Below are positions 18,111 to 26,274 of a stretch of 64,000 bases of DNA, piece by piece. The position numbers were made by a program, and so were the translations under genes. How positions within the stretch are numbered: position 1 is the first letter of the stretch; each line of letters starts with the position of its first letter. This stretch comes from CBDANW01 sp965197825 (GTDB lineage Bacteria > Acidobacteriota > Vicinamibacteria > Marinacidobacterales > DATDRI01): contig CBDANW010000003.1 of assembly GCA_965197825.1 (NCBI GenBank), positions 930,001 to 994,000 of the forward strand. The letters run 5' to 3'. The notes under the pieces are model-generated. The model did no database searches. It saw nothing but the letters and a program-made list of their open reading frames with translations, and was not told the DNA's origin.

Positions 18111-19217
18111 CTAACGCGACGTTCCTGACGGCGTCTGCACCTTGAACGGGTTGGTCAATGTGCCAAGCCCTTCGTACGAGCAAATCTGGATGTCGCCGTC
18201 CACCATGAAGCGCCCAAGACCACCATGGGAGCCGGGAGGCGTGCCGAGGGCGATCGCCGTACCGACCGGGACGGTGAACAGATTCGAAAGAAACGCTCCC
18301 AACTCGTACATACTGTGCCACGCCTGACTCGTGTGGGAGTCCTGCACGAGCTCGCCGCCGACCGTCATCTTCAGCGCCATGTTCAGAGGATCGGCAAACT
18401 CCTGCGGGACGATGAACGGACCAATAGGTTTCGAGGTGTCCTTCCCCTTGCTGAGGGTTCGGTCTCCGCCCCAGTCGTCAGTGCGGCCCTGGCGATCGGA
18501 GATATCGTTCGTGTTGGTGTACCCGAACATGTAGTTCTTCACCTCATCCACTGGAACGTTCCGCATGGGCTTTGCGACGATGCCGAGCAGCTCGCACTCG
18601 TACTCGAACTCGGTGCGCTTGGGCCCACTGAAATTAACGACCGGCTCACCGTCACCGATAAAAACCTCGGGCACGTTGGGAATCATGAAGACACGGGGAT
18701 TGACCGGTCGGTCGTCGTCGGGGGAGCGCTCCCACAAGCCGGGTATCGAGGGTGCCGGCGGGCGGTCTACCGGGTCGGGCGTGTTGAGTACGCGTCGGTA
18801 GTTGCCAAAGCCGTACATGGCCATCCGCGGGACGAACGGGGCGAGCACGTCAACGGCCTCGTAGTCGTGGATATAGGCCGGCCGGTTGTTGTCGATCATC
18901 GGCCCGACATGGGCAACGGTCTGTTTGACCTTGGGCCCCACGGTCTCCCACTGTTCGACAATGGACATCACATCGTTGGGAATCCCCGTTTGGTTGGCCG
19001 CCCGGGCCGCGGCGGGAAGCTCCACAACGACACCGCCAATCTCCTGTGGCTCCGTGGGATAGCGCATGGCCAAGCCCACAAACGTGTTGTTCTGGTAGGT
19101 GAACATCCCGATCCCGAACCGCTCGCCCGCGCCTTGCGCCCACGCCGGTACCGCGGTCGCAGAACACATCACAGCGAGGACGATGGCGACAATGAACGCC
19201 GAAATAGTCTTCCTCAT
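18111..19217 (-). CDS. Exported fumarylacetoacetate-hydrolase (FAH) family protein, copy 3
   Basis: Paralogue of copy 2: signal peptide MRKTISAFIVAIVLAVMCSA, mature start around GAGERFGIGMFTYQNNTFVG, E-x-E ligand motif FEYECELLGIVAKPMRNV, TNTNDISDRQGR and GTPPGSHGGLGRFMV all present. The copies differ most in the linker between DISDRQGR and KGKDTSKPIGP, which may be a lid over the active site. ATG 19217 is chosen over an upstream in-frame ATG because AGGAGG lies six bases before it, as in both paralogues. Intact, 368 residues. A TTGACA/TATTAC promoter-like pair lies upstream. Confidence 0.88.
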   Translation of the reverse strand: MRKTISAFIVAIVLAVMCSATAVPAWAQGAGERFGIGMFTYQNNTFVGLAMRYPTEPQEIGGVVVELPAAARAANQTGIPNDVMSIVEQWETVGPKVKQTVAHVGPMIDNNRPAYIHDYEAVDVLAPFVPRMAMYGFGNYRRVLNTPDPVDRPPAPSIPGLWERSPDDDRPVNPRVFMIPNVPEVFIGDGEPVVNFSGPKRTEFEYECELLGIVAKPMRNVPVDEVKNYMFGYTNTNDISDRQGRTDDWGGDRTLSKGKDTSKPIGPFIVPQEFADPLNMALKMTVGGELVQDSHTSQAWHSMYELGAFLSNLFTVPVGTAIALGTPPGSHGGLGRFMVDGDIQICSYEGLGTLTNPFKVQTPSGTSR

Positions 19218-19280
19218 CGGTTCCTCCTTTGGCTGCCCCACGCCAGACATGGCTCTCCATCATGCCTGTCTCAGGCCGGA

Positions 19281-19310
19281 GTAATAGCACTAGCAGCTAG
19301 CCTGTGTCAA
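19281..19310 (-). promoter_or_regulatory. Promoter-like sequence upstream of FAH copy 3
   Basis: On the minus strand TTGACA (19310-19305) and TATTAC (19286-19281) are 18 bases apart. It is the best sigma70 match of the three FAH copies. Confidence 0.6.
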
Positions 19311-19620
19311 GGCGTGTGCCGGAGAACGGGGTCCAGTGCCGCTTCGTCGCGTCCTACAAGATCCGCCTCGCGTAGTCAGTCGCCACCGTTTGCGATGCGG
19401 TCCTTCTGGGCTTTCTCGATTTACTTGGAGCAGGCACTCCTGTCGCCAAGGGCGTCGCAGCTCATGAGCTAGAACCGGCGTCTGACGCCATGGCGTGGCA
19501 AGATCTCGTATATTTGTTTCACAGAACTGCAGTTCAAGCGCTAGACCCATGCTAGACTGGCGCGTATTGCGCGAGCCGGTCGGGCGTTCGAAGGCCCAAG
19601 TTCTCGCTAGGAGGAATGCT
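19311..19620. other. Intergenic region without a recognised gene
   Basis: It lies between the divergent FAH copy 3 and the cytochrome/Vgb gene. I see no convincing ORF, repeat or IS end. AGGAGG at 19610-19615 belongs to the next gene. Confidence 0.5.
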
Positions 19621-20871
19621 GTGAAGAAACACTCGCTGCTGATTGTAACGGTTGGTGGCCGTGCTGTCTTGCGTTGCGCTCGCGGGCAGCCAGCCTCCGA
19701 ATCAAGAGCCGGTCGACTTGCCCGAGGGCGAGGGGAAGGCTCTCGTAGAGGCGCAATGCGCGCTGTGCCACGGACTCGACCTGGTCACCGACGCCGGGTA
19801 CACGCGAGACGGCTGGGTGACCGTGCTCACGTCCATGGTTGACCTGCCGGAGGCCGAGATCGCCGCCGCGGCGGACTATTTGGCGAAGTACTTCGCCGAG
19901 TCGCCAAAGCCTCCTGCGGTCGTGATTCCCGACCCCACCTCGGTCTCGATACAGGAGTGACTGGTACCCACGCTTGGCTCGCGGCCGCATGATCCGCTGT
20001 ACGCCCCGGACGGCTCCATCTGGTGGACGGGACAATGGGCCACGTGCTGGGGCGACTCGATCCCGCGACCGGCGAACTGAAGGAATATCCGCTCAAGACA
20101 CCGAACTCAGGGCCTCACGGTCTCACGGCCGACGAAGCGGGCAACATCTGGTACACCGGGAACTCCGCAAGCCTCGTCGGCAAGCTCGATCCGAAAACCG
20201 GCGAGGTCACGGAATACCCGATGCCCGACCCCGCCGCTCGCGATCCGCACACGCCGATCTTCGACAGCGCGGGCAACCTCTGGTTCACCGTCCAGCGCGG
20301 CAATATGGTGGGGCGGCTGGACCCTGAGACGGGAGACATCAAACTCGTCACTTCACCCACGCCGGGATCGCGGCCGTACGGTATCGTCATGAATTCCGAA
20401 GGCACCCTGTTCTCCGTGTGGTTCGGCACCAACAAGGTGGCCCGCATCGATCCCGACACGATGGAGATTCACGAGTACACGTTGCCCAATCCGGAGTCCC
20501 GTCCGCGACGTCTAGCGCTGACGAGTGACGATGTGGTCTGGTACTCGGATTACTCCCGTGGCTATCTGGGCCGACTCGACCCCGAAACGGGCGACGTCAA
20601 GGAATGGCCCTCCCCGGGTGGACCGAAATCCCAGCCTTACGGAATTGCCGCCATAGGCGACATCGTGTGGTACAGCGAATCGGCAGTCAGTCCGAATACA
20701 CTCGTGCGCTTCGACCCCAAGACGGAGAAATTCCAGACGTGGATCATCCCGTCTGGTGGAGGTGTCGTCCGGATGATGATGGCAACGCCGGAGGGTAACC
20801 TGGTTCTCGCCTGCAGCGCGGTGAATCGCGTGGCCTTGGTGGAAGTAGAGGACGACGCCCAGTCTGAGTAG
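19621..20871 (+). pseudogene. c-type cytochrome domain fused to virginiamycin-B-lyase-like propeller (stop and two frameshifts)
   Basis: GTG 19621 after AGGAGG begins a signal peptide (MKKHSLLIVT), a one-base shift leads to VAVLSCVALAGSQPPNQ, and a heme site CALCH follows in EAQCALCHGLDLVTDAGYTRDGW. At 19958-19960 a TGA replaces what should be TGG (SIQE-W-LVPTLGSRPHDP), and near 20035 a further shift joins the propeller (LGRLDPATGELKEYPL and four more LDP-TGE repeats: blades of the Vgb fold). Family context: cytochrome-Vgb fusions are exported and presumed redox or sugar-lactone enzymes, without proven function. Three lesions make it a pseudogene unless they are assembly errors. Confidence 0.85.
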
Positions 20872-20955
20872 GGGGCAGCCAGGTCGGCGAACACTTTCCG
20901 GACGATCAGCAAGAGGTCAAGGACATGGAGGGTTTGCCGTCGGCGCGCTGCGCCT

Positions 20956-21642
20956 TCAGTTGACGGCGAAGCAATAGAAGTGCCCCGCGCCGCCGGTCCC
21001 GTTGAAATCCTCCAAGGCGCAGCCCCTCGTCGAGTGCGAAGAATTCCACGACGTGTTCCATGAACTCTGCCGGTCGTGATGGCCGATCATGGCACTGCCG
21101 TCGGAGCCGTCATAGGTCCAGTTGTGGCAAGTGAGATCTTGGCCCTGGGACGCCGTCCCCGGGGGAAAGGCTCGGCCATGCGAATCGGACCCCGTGAGCA
21201 TATCGTGCTCGTTGTTCGTCCCTTCGGGGCGGAGGCGGCCGTTTACCAGCTCGCCCCTCTCGGTCAGCGCCGTTTCGCGATAGATCAGATTGGTGTCGTG
21301 TTGAATGTCGCCATGCAGATCGGCGAGGCTGGGGGCAATCATGACGCCCTTGGCGTTGTGCCACGGCCCGTCGCCGATGCGGTCGCGTGCATTGACGGCC
21401 GGCTCCGTGGGCGTGCCATGCGTGCTCAAATAAGAACGCCAAGTGCGATCGCCCGCCCCCGCGGCCGTCGCCAGACGCTGGCAAGTCGCATCGGCGCCGG
21501 CGAGCCCGCCGAGGTCGCCGCTGTGGGTTTCGCTTGTGACGAAGAAGGTCATAGGCACATCCGTCTCCTGCTGCCCAAGCAGCGTAGCCGACGTCAACGC
21601 GGTCGCCGCTATCGCGGCAAGAAGAATACGTGTTGCTCTCAT
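20956..21642 (-). CDS. Secreted lectin-like (DUF1554-type) protein
   Basis: A signal peptide (MRATRILLAAIAATALTSATLLGQ) precedes a 200-residue domain starting MTFFVTSETHSGDLGGLAGA and DATCQRLATAAGAGDRTWRSY. It contains CHNWTYDGSDGSAMIGHHDR and ends GAGHFYCFAVN. The GDLGGLAGADATCQ..A..AG..TW.AYLS and CxNWTS patterns are those of the C-type-lectin-like DUF1554 fold of extracellular proteins. ATG 21642 is preferred because the peptide begins there; a GTG at 21654 is in frame. IS3-1 lies 33 bases upstream, so its native promoter is probably lost. Confidence 0.8.
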   Translation of the reverse strand: MRATRILLAAIAATALTSATLLGQQETDVPMTFFVTSETHSGDLGGLAGADATCQRLATAAGAGDRTWRSYLSTHGTPTEPAVNARDRIGDGPWHNAKGVMIAPSLADLHGDIQHDTNLIYRETALTERGELVNGRLRPEGTNNEHDMLTGSDSHGRAFPPGTASQGQDLTCHNWTYDGSDGSAMIGHHDRQSSWNTSWNSSHSTRGCALEDFNGTGGAGHFYCFAVN

Positions 21643-21734
21643 TTTTCTTCTCACCCCTCTCTAGAAGCGGAAGATGACCCTGCCCGGGTTTTGTGGACAT
21701 CAACCGAGGCGCGACAATGCGCCTGGAGGCGTCC

Positions 21735-22031
21735 ATGGGAGAACGACGACGCAGGAAGTTCACGGGGGAGTTCAAGAAGGAAGCGGTCCGGCTGTTCAGG
21801 GAGGGCGAGGGCAGCATCGGCCAGGTCGCTAAGGAACTGGACCTGACGGAATCGGCCCTTCGAAACTGGGTGAAACAATACAAAGTTGATCACGGTGAAG
21901 GTCCACGCGAGGCTCTGACGACGGCGGAACGTGATGAGCTCCGTTCGCTACGGCGTCGAGTGCGTACGTTGGAGCAAGAGCGAGAAATATTAAAAAAGGC
22001 GGCGGCCTTCTTCGCGAAGGAAAGCGAATGA
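21735..22031 (+). CDS. IS3-family OrfA (helix-turn-helix)
   Basis: ATG 21735 has GGAGG five bases upstream. The 98-residue MGERRRRKFTGEFKKEAVRL carries the HTH (SIGQVAKELDLTESALRNWVKQY) and a leucine-zipper-like tail (LRRRVRTLEQEREILKKAAAFF). ATTAAAAAAGG at about 21988-21998 is a typical -1 slippery site, followed by a CCTTC/GAAGG stem, so the OrfAB fusion transposase is probably made by programmed frameshifting into the next gene. OrfA binds the IS ends. Confidence 0.93.
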   Translation: MGERRRRKFTGEFKKEAVRLFREGEGSIGQVAKELDLTESALRNWVKQYKVDHGEGPREALTTAERDELRSLRRRVRTLEQEREILKKAAAFFAKESE

Positions 22032-22906
22032 GATTCAAATTCATTCACGCGGAGCGGGCCAACTACCCGGTGCGGGTGATGTGCCGAGTTCTGAGGGTAT
22101 CGACCAGCGGCTACTACGCTCAGATGAAGCGCGCGCCCAGCAAGCGACAGTGTGAGGATGGGAAGCTGAAGCTGCGCATCCAAGCGATCCACGCCCATAG
22201 CCGTGGTACCTACGGCAGGGAGCGTGTACGTCGCCAGCTTGACGGGGAGAACGTCGAGGTAGGCAAGCAGCGAGTGGCACGGCTGATGCGTGAGATGGGC
22301 CTGCAGGGTCTGCCCAGCAAGCGTTTTCGCCGCACGACCGACAGCAAGCACGATCGCCCCATCGCACCCAACGTGCTCGGCCGGAACTTCGAAGCCGAAC
22401 GACCGAACCAGTTCTGGGTGACGGACATAACCTACATCCGGACTTGGGAAGGCTGGCTCTACTTGGCGGTCATCCTCGATCTGTTCTCGCGTCGTGTCGT
22501 AGGCTGGGCGATGCAGCCCCATCTGCGCGCGGAGCTTGCTCTCGAGGCGCTTCACATGGCCTTGGGGCGCCGCCTGCCGGAAAGTGGCTTGGTGCATCAT
22601 TCAGACCGTGGTACTCAATACGCGGCTGCGACCTACCAGGCCGTGCTCGATGAGTACGGCATCGTGTGCTCGATGAGCCGCAAGGGTGATTGCTGGGACA
22701 ACGCCGTGACCGAGAGCTTCTTAGGCACGCTCAAGACCGAGCTCCTCCACCGATGTAGTTGGCCAACACGACGTATGGCCAAAGACGCGGTCGCGAGCTA
22801 CATCGAGGGGTTCTACAATCCGTATCGACTCCACTCGTCACTCGATTACAACAGCCCAATGGTGTTCGAACGGATTCATGACCTCAAAACGGCTCATGCG
22901 AGATAA
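22028..22906 (+). CDS. IS3-family OrfB (DDE integrase)
   Basis: The 292-residue product contains the full catalytic set of the rve fold: WVTDITYIRTWEGWLYLAV (first D), VHHSDRGTQYAA (second D), and CWDNAVTESFLGTLKTEL (E). It also has the usual N-terminal HTH_21-like region (SRGTYGRERVRRQLDGENV). It sits in the -1 frame relative to OrfA. Intact. Confidence 0.95.
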   Translation: MRFKFIHAERANYPVRVMCRVLRVSTSGYYAQMKRAPSKRQCEDGKLKLRIQAIHAHSRGTYGRERVRRQLDGENVEVGKQRVARLMREMGLQGLPSKRFRRTTDSKHDRPIAPNVLGRNFEAERPNQFWVTDITYIRTWEGWLYLAVILDLFSRRVVGWAMQPHLRAELALEALHMALGRRLPESGLVHHSDRGTQYAAATYQAVLDEYGIVCSMSRKGDCWDNAVTESFLGTLKTELLHRCSWPTRRMAKDAVASYIEGFYNPYRLHSSLDYNSPMVFERIHDLKTAHAR

Positions 22907-22937
22907 TCAACCTGTCCACTTTTCCTGGGCAAGGTCA

Positions 22938-23299
22938 CATAGACCTCGTTGCTTTCATCTTCCAAAGGTGTCGGCCGTTTGTCGGTAGGCTTCAGCTTGG
23001 CTTCGTCCGGAACCAGCGCCGCGGCTCGTCTCCACTCGTCGTGGCGGCGAACGCCTTCCAGGATCAGGTTCACGACATCCTGAGGTGGACCTAGGGGGCC
23101 GTGGGAGGACTCGATGTCCTCGCGCGCGGCGAAGGCGAATGTTCCTGGAAAGGGTTTGACGAAGAGTTGATAGACGGCGTCCGGTCCGTTGAGGCTCTGC
23201 ACGCGCGCCGCTCTGAGACGACCTTCTTCGAATGCGAGCGTCGCCTGCACGGTATCTTCAGCGGTCAGCAGGCTCAGGACGCCGGTAGGTGAGATGTGT
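22938..23299 (-). pseudogene. DUF4388-domain protein, C-terminal half (other half at 52598-53051)
   Basis: On the minus strand, starting at the IS66-B2 edge, the frame reads SPTGVLSLLTAEDTVQATLA, EGRLRAARVQSLNGPDAVYQ, KPFPGTFAFAAREDIES and ends in EDESNEVYVTLP, where IS3-1 cuts it. DUF4388 (PATAN-like) domains occur in signalling proteins. The first eight bases (23299-23292) are ACACATCT on the minus strand, identical to the eight bases before IS66-B3. Joined there, the sequence reads LQMLAHI-SPTGVLSLL without a break. Confidence 0.9.
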
Positions 23300-23357
23300 G
23301 TAACTCCTCGCCGTGCCTCACTGGAGCGGGTTGGAACGTCGCGATTCGGAGGAGAAG

Positions 23358-24875
23358 CTACGCAGCGGAGTTGTCGCGTAGGGCGTCGGGGAGTAACACG
23401 GTTCCTGGCTGGTTGATGGCGGCGTAGGCCGCTTCGAGCATGTAGGCCCTGGGGTCGACGTTCTGAAGCTTCGCGGTCTCGCACAGGGTGTAGAACAGCG
23501 CTGCGACGTCGGTTCCGCGTTTCGTTCGACTGCCGTAGTGATTTTTGCGACCGACGACAGGTTCCCTCAGGGCGCGCTCGGCGTGATTGTTGTCAAGCCA
23601 GACGAGAGGGTTTTCGGCGAACAGCGTGAGTGTCTCCCATCTCTCCAGCATGTAGCGGACCGCCTTGCCGAAGTCGCTTCGCGGCAATTCTCTTTGGCTC
23701 TCGCCCCATTGCCGAATCGCTTTCAAGATCCGCTGCGAACGTTGCTTGCGTAAACGAAGTCTCAGTTTCTGAGCTTTTTCATCGCCGGGAAACGGACCCG
23801 GGACCTCGCGTTCGACTTCGTACAGCTCTCCGATCAAACGAAGCACTTCGGAGCAAGCTTGCGGGTAGTGCTCGCTGGCTTCGTCGAACTTTCTTTTCAC
23901 GTGCGCCCAGCAGTGGGCGAGACGAAACTGTGGACCGGCACGAGCCGCGTAGCCGTCTGGACCGGCACGAGCTAGCACCTCGTACACCGCGTAGCCGTCC
24001 ACAATCGCGATGCCGGAGTAGGTCCCCAGCACCTTTTGGCCATCTTCCGTCGATTTCGTCGGCAGCATTCGGTAGTACGCGATGTCCGGACTCGAAACGC
24101 CCCACACCGTGCCCGCCGACTTCTTCATCGAGCCCATCAGAGGCCACCGCGTTTCGTCGGCGTGGATGACGGGTGACTCCAAAACCTTCTCTCCCAGAGC
24201 GTCGTACACCGGATTCAGATGACGTGCCAGTACGTTCAGCTGGTCCCACAGCGTCTGGCTGTCGATATCTAGCCCTTCGCGGCGCATCATTCGGACCTGG
24301 CGCTCGAGAGGCATATGGTCCAGGTACTTGCTGATGGCCACTTCGGTCGCGAACTCCACCGAGTAGCGGCCTCCGGGCTGAAGCTTCGTCGCCGCCGGTG
24401 CGGTGACGACGTTCGCGTTACATCGGCAGCGGTACTTTTTCCGCAAATGCCGTTCGATGACGAAGCTCCGCTTCACCACCGTCACCACTTCCGATTCCTC
24501 GTATTGACCCGCCATCTCGCCCAGCTCGCCGTCGCACACCGAGCACTTTTTCTCTGTCTCGGCGAGTCCGATTACTTTGTCGACCACGGGAAGATGAGGC
24601 TGTTCGCGCGGGCCGTGCCCTTTCTTCTTGTTCTTTTTAGCCTTCGTTTTCTTCCGGGTCCGCTTTCCGTCGATGCGGAAAATGCTCTCTCGCTTTTCCT
24701 GTAGTTGCTTGAGAACCGACAGTTCAAGTTGCTCCGTTTCCGGCACACCATAGAGTCTCGCCAGTTCCACTCGCAGACGAACGTTTTCATTGACGAGGCG
24801 CTGGTTCTCGTTATCAACGAGGAGAGCTATCTGGCGGAGTGTTTCGAGGTCGTGTTCGTTTTTTATGCGAACCAC
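23358..24875 (-). CDS. tnpC: IS66-family transposase TnpC
   Basis: The 505-residue transposase has an N-terminal leucine-rich coiled coil (LETLRQIALLVDNENQRLVNENVRLRVE is part of it; about residues 8-40), a basic linker (KKTKAKKNKKKGHGP), a zinc-binding part (CSVCDGELGE..RKKYRCRCNANV), the DDE domain with VIHADETRWPLMG, AIVDGYAVYEVL and LAHCWAHVKRKF, and VWLDNNHAERALREPVVGRK with the last acidic residue. It starts with GTG 24875, 14 bases after tnpB. Intact. Confidence 0.95.
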   Translation of the reverse strand: MVRIKNEHDLETLRQIALLVDNENQRLVNENVRLRVELARLYGVPETEQLELSVLKQLQEKRESIFRIDGKRTRKKTKAKKNKKKGHGPREQPHLPVVDKVIGLAETEKKCSVCDGELGEMAGQYEESEVVTVVKRSFVIERHLRKKYRCRCNANVVTAPAATKLQPGGRYSVEFATEVAISKYLDHMPLERQVRMMRREGLDIDSQTLWDQLNVLARHLNPVYDALGEKVLESPVIHADETRWPLMGSMKKSAGTVWGVSSPDIAYYRMLPTKSTEDGQKVLGTYSGIAIVDGYAVYEVLARAGPDGYAARAGPQFRLAHCWAHVKRKFDEASEHYPQACSEVLRLIGELYEVEREVPGPFPGDEKAQKLRLRLRKQRSQRILKAIRQWGESQRELPRSDFGKAVRYMLERWETLTLFAENPLVWLDNNHAERALREPVVGRKNHYGSRTKRGTDVAALFYTLCETAKLQNVDPRAYMLEAAYAAINQPGTVLLPDALRDNSAA

Positions 24876-24889
24876 GGAATACGATTAGA

Positions 24890-25270
24890 TCATAGAGACG
24901 ATCTCACGGCAAGTGAAAAATGCTTCATTTCAGGAGGTGACAAAGATATTTTTCCGACCAACCGGCTCCCCTCCAGAAACAACGACAACTCTGTCGTCGT
25001 CAGTCGCACTGGCTCGCCGTCACCGCTGGACCACAGGCATGCGAACTTTCCCTCTTCGAGACGTTTCGCGTAGACGCACAGTCCGGTCCCGTCCCAGTGC
25101 AGAACTTTCGCGCGGATTCGGTTGCGGCTGACGAACAAGTACAGCTCACCGCTCAGCGGGTCACGACCAAGCTCGTTCATCACCAGCGCCGACAGACCGT
25201 CAAAGCCCTTGCGGAGATCCGCCGGCGCCGCGTACGCCCATGCCGACACCCGACGGCTATTCCACTTCAT
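24890..25270 (-). CDS. tnpB: IS66 accessory protein TnpB
   Basis: The 126-residue MKWNSRRVSAWAYAAPADLR continues KGFDGLSALVMNELGRDPLSG, then YLFVSRNRIRAKVLHWDGTG. This is the IS66 OrfB signature with a slightly longer C-terminus than the type A protein. Its ATG overlaps the tnpA stop (ATGA), so they are coupled. Confidence 0.93.
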   Translation of the reverse strand: MKWNSRRVSAWAYAAPADLRKGFDGLSALVMNELGRDPLSGELYLFVSRNRIRAKVLHWDGTGLCVYAKRLEEGKFACLWSSGDGEPVRLTTTELSLFLEGSRLVGKISLSPPEMKHFSLAVRSSL

Positions 25271-25611
25271 CCCAGCTGCTCAACAAGCCGCAGCAGCCGC
25301 TGTTCCGACAGACCCTCGATTCGATACCCTCGCGGGGTTACCAGCGTAATCTCCGTGCGTTTTTCCGATTCCACGACTTCGACACGCCGAACGATACCCC
25401 TCATAGCCTCCTCTCGATTCCATCGAGATAGACTCCAGCCACTCACCCCGAGCCCCCTCGCGACACCCTCAAGGCTCGCGCCCTGATCCTTCATCTGATT
25501 CAGATACAGCACCGCTTCGCGACGTTGTTCCCGCGAGTAACGCCGCCCTCGACCTGTGCGGCCACGATTTTCTTCACGTGCTCGCCTACGAAATGCTGTC
25601 CTCGCTTCCAT
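25267..25611 (-). CDS. tnpA: IS66 accessory protein TnpA
   Basis: The 114-residue basic protein (MEARTAFRRRAREENRGRTG) has a helix-turn-helix of the transposase_8 type (YSREQRREAVLYLNQMKDQG..LEGVARGLGVSGWSLSRW) and a beta-rich tail (ITLVTPRGYRIEGLSEQRL). It is intact and the first gene of the operon; upstream are GAAAGGAGTGCGAAGCG (SD) and the element end. Confidence 0.92.
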   Translation of the reverse strand: MEARTAFRRRAREENRGRTGRGRRYSREQRREAVLYLNQMKDQGASLEGVARGLGVSGWSLSRWNREEAMRGIVRRVEVVESEKRTEITLVTPRGYRIEGLSEQRLLRLVEQLG

Positions 25612-25690
25612 CGCTTCGCACTCCTTTCAAGACTGCTCACGATGGAACATTCCGACACGCTTGTCACGACGGGCCACGGCGAGGAGTTAC

Positions 25691-25821
25691 TCTTTGCTCA
25701 CCCCCGCCCGCAGAGGCGGGTGCTAGCCTTTCGTTAAGGCCATCTTCCTACTTTTCCGTACGCCGCACAAATCGGTTCCGGCCTAGTGAAGGCACGGGCG
25801 TGCCCGGCGTCAAAGCCGGCT
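25691..25821. repeat. Short palindrome cluster
   Basis: Three small hairpins follow IS66-B2: CCCGCC/GGCGGG (25703-25720), GGCAC/GTGCC (25791-25804) and AAAGCCGGCTTT (25812-25823, running into the next stop codon). The last resembles the first palindrome at 1233. No gene is visible. Confidence 0.5.
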
Positions 25822-26028
25822 TTAGCCGGTGAAATACAGCCAGATGAGAACGACGAGAACCACGAGCGCGAAGCTCAAGGCCATGTCGACGCGTTTTTCC
25901 TTGGGGACTTCTGGTGGGCGAGCCGGGGCATCCGGTGTCTCCGCCGTGGCGTAGGTGAGGCCAGCCAGTTGTCTATCGGAGGCGGGCGGTGCGCTTAAGC
26001 TGACCACCGCAAACCCCAGCCGCTTCAT
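25822..26028 (-). pseudogene. Sodium/solute symporter (SSS family), C-terminal fragment
   Basis: The frame reads FAVVSLSAPPASDRQLAGLTYAT, a charged linker (ARPPEVPKEKRVDM) and a last membrane helix (ALSFALVVLVVLIWLYFTG). The LAGLTYAT motif followed by a polar linker and one terminal helix is the standard tail of SSS symporters (SGLT-like). All twelve preceding helices are missing, with no recognisable coding upstream. Dead fragment. Confidence 0.65.
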
Positions 26029-26131
26029 CGGCTGCGTCGGAATAGGTATACCGTCTTAGGGCCACCACATCCAGGGACTGACCAATTGGGCTGCGAACCG
26101 AGAAGGTGTTCCTGGTTAGGAATGTTGCCAA

Positions 26132-26217
26132 AGCGCGGGCTCGCGGGGCTCGCCAGTCCCGCCCTGGAAGCGGTCGTCAAAGACTACGTCGAGAGCCGCA
26201 AAACCAGCGAACGGTAG
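26132..26217 (+). pseudogene. Duplicate C-terminal scrap of the phosphatase gene at 55723
   Basis: The frame reads RGLAGLASPALEAVVKDYVE and SRKTSER-stop. The intact gene on the other strand at 55723-56253 ends ARGLASPALEAVVKDYVESR-KGQD. DNA identity looks around nine in ten over 75 bases. It must derive from a paralogue or a partial duplication; only about 28 codons remain. Confidence 0.7.
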
Positions 26218-26274
26218 TGCGCGTTTAGAGTCGAGCTGTAGTTTTCCGTCTATTCCGAAGATGGCTGCCTAGGA

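Larger units (their letters stand above)
21675..22937 (+). mobile_element. IS3-family element, copy 1
   Basis: The 1263-bp element has termini TGACCCTGCCCGGGTTTTG and TGACCTTGCCCAGGAAAAG (inverted), with GTGGACA inside both. Two ORFs overlap by ATGA (22028-22031). The flanks are AGA and CAT, not a duplication. Copy 2 has the same length and differs in my reading by about one silent base, so one duplicated recently. Confidence 0.95.
23300..25690 (-). mobile_element. IS66-family element, type B copy 2 (complete)
   Basis: A 2391-bp element with ends GTAACTCCTCGCCGTG at both sides (inverted). It carries tnpA, tnpB and tnpC in one direction (reading leftwards), all intact. It is the only copy in the window likely to be autonomous. 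The flanks on the two sides do not match each other, but its tnpC-side flank matches the tnpA-side flank of B3, showing that B2 and B3 recombined. Confidence 0.95.

Noticed and set aside
19940..19965. UGA in the cytochrome/Vgb gene as a selenocysteine codon
   Set aside because: The position corresponds to Trp in the expected SIQEW sequence, and two frameshifts accompany it, so a nonsense mutation is simpler.
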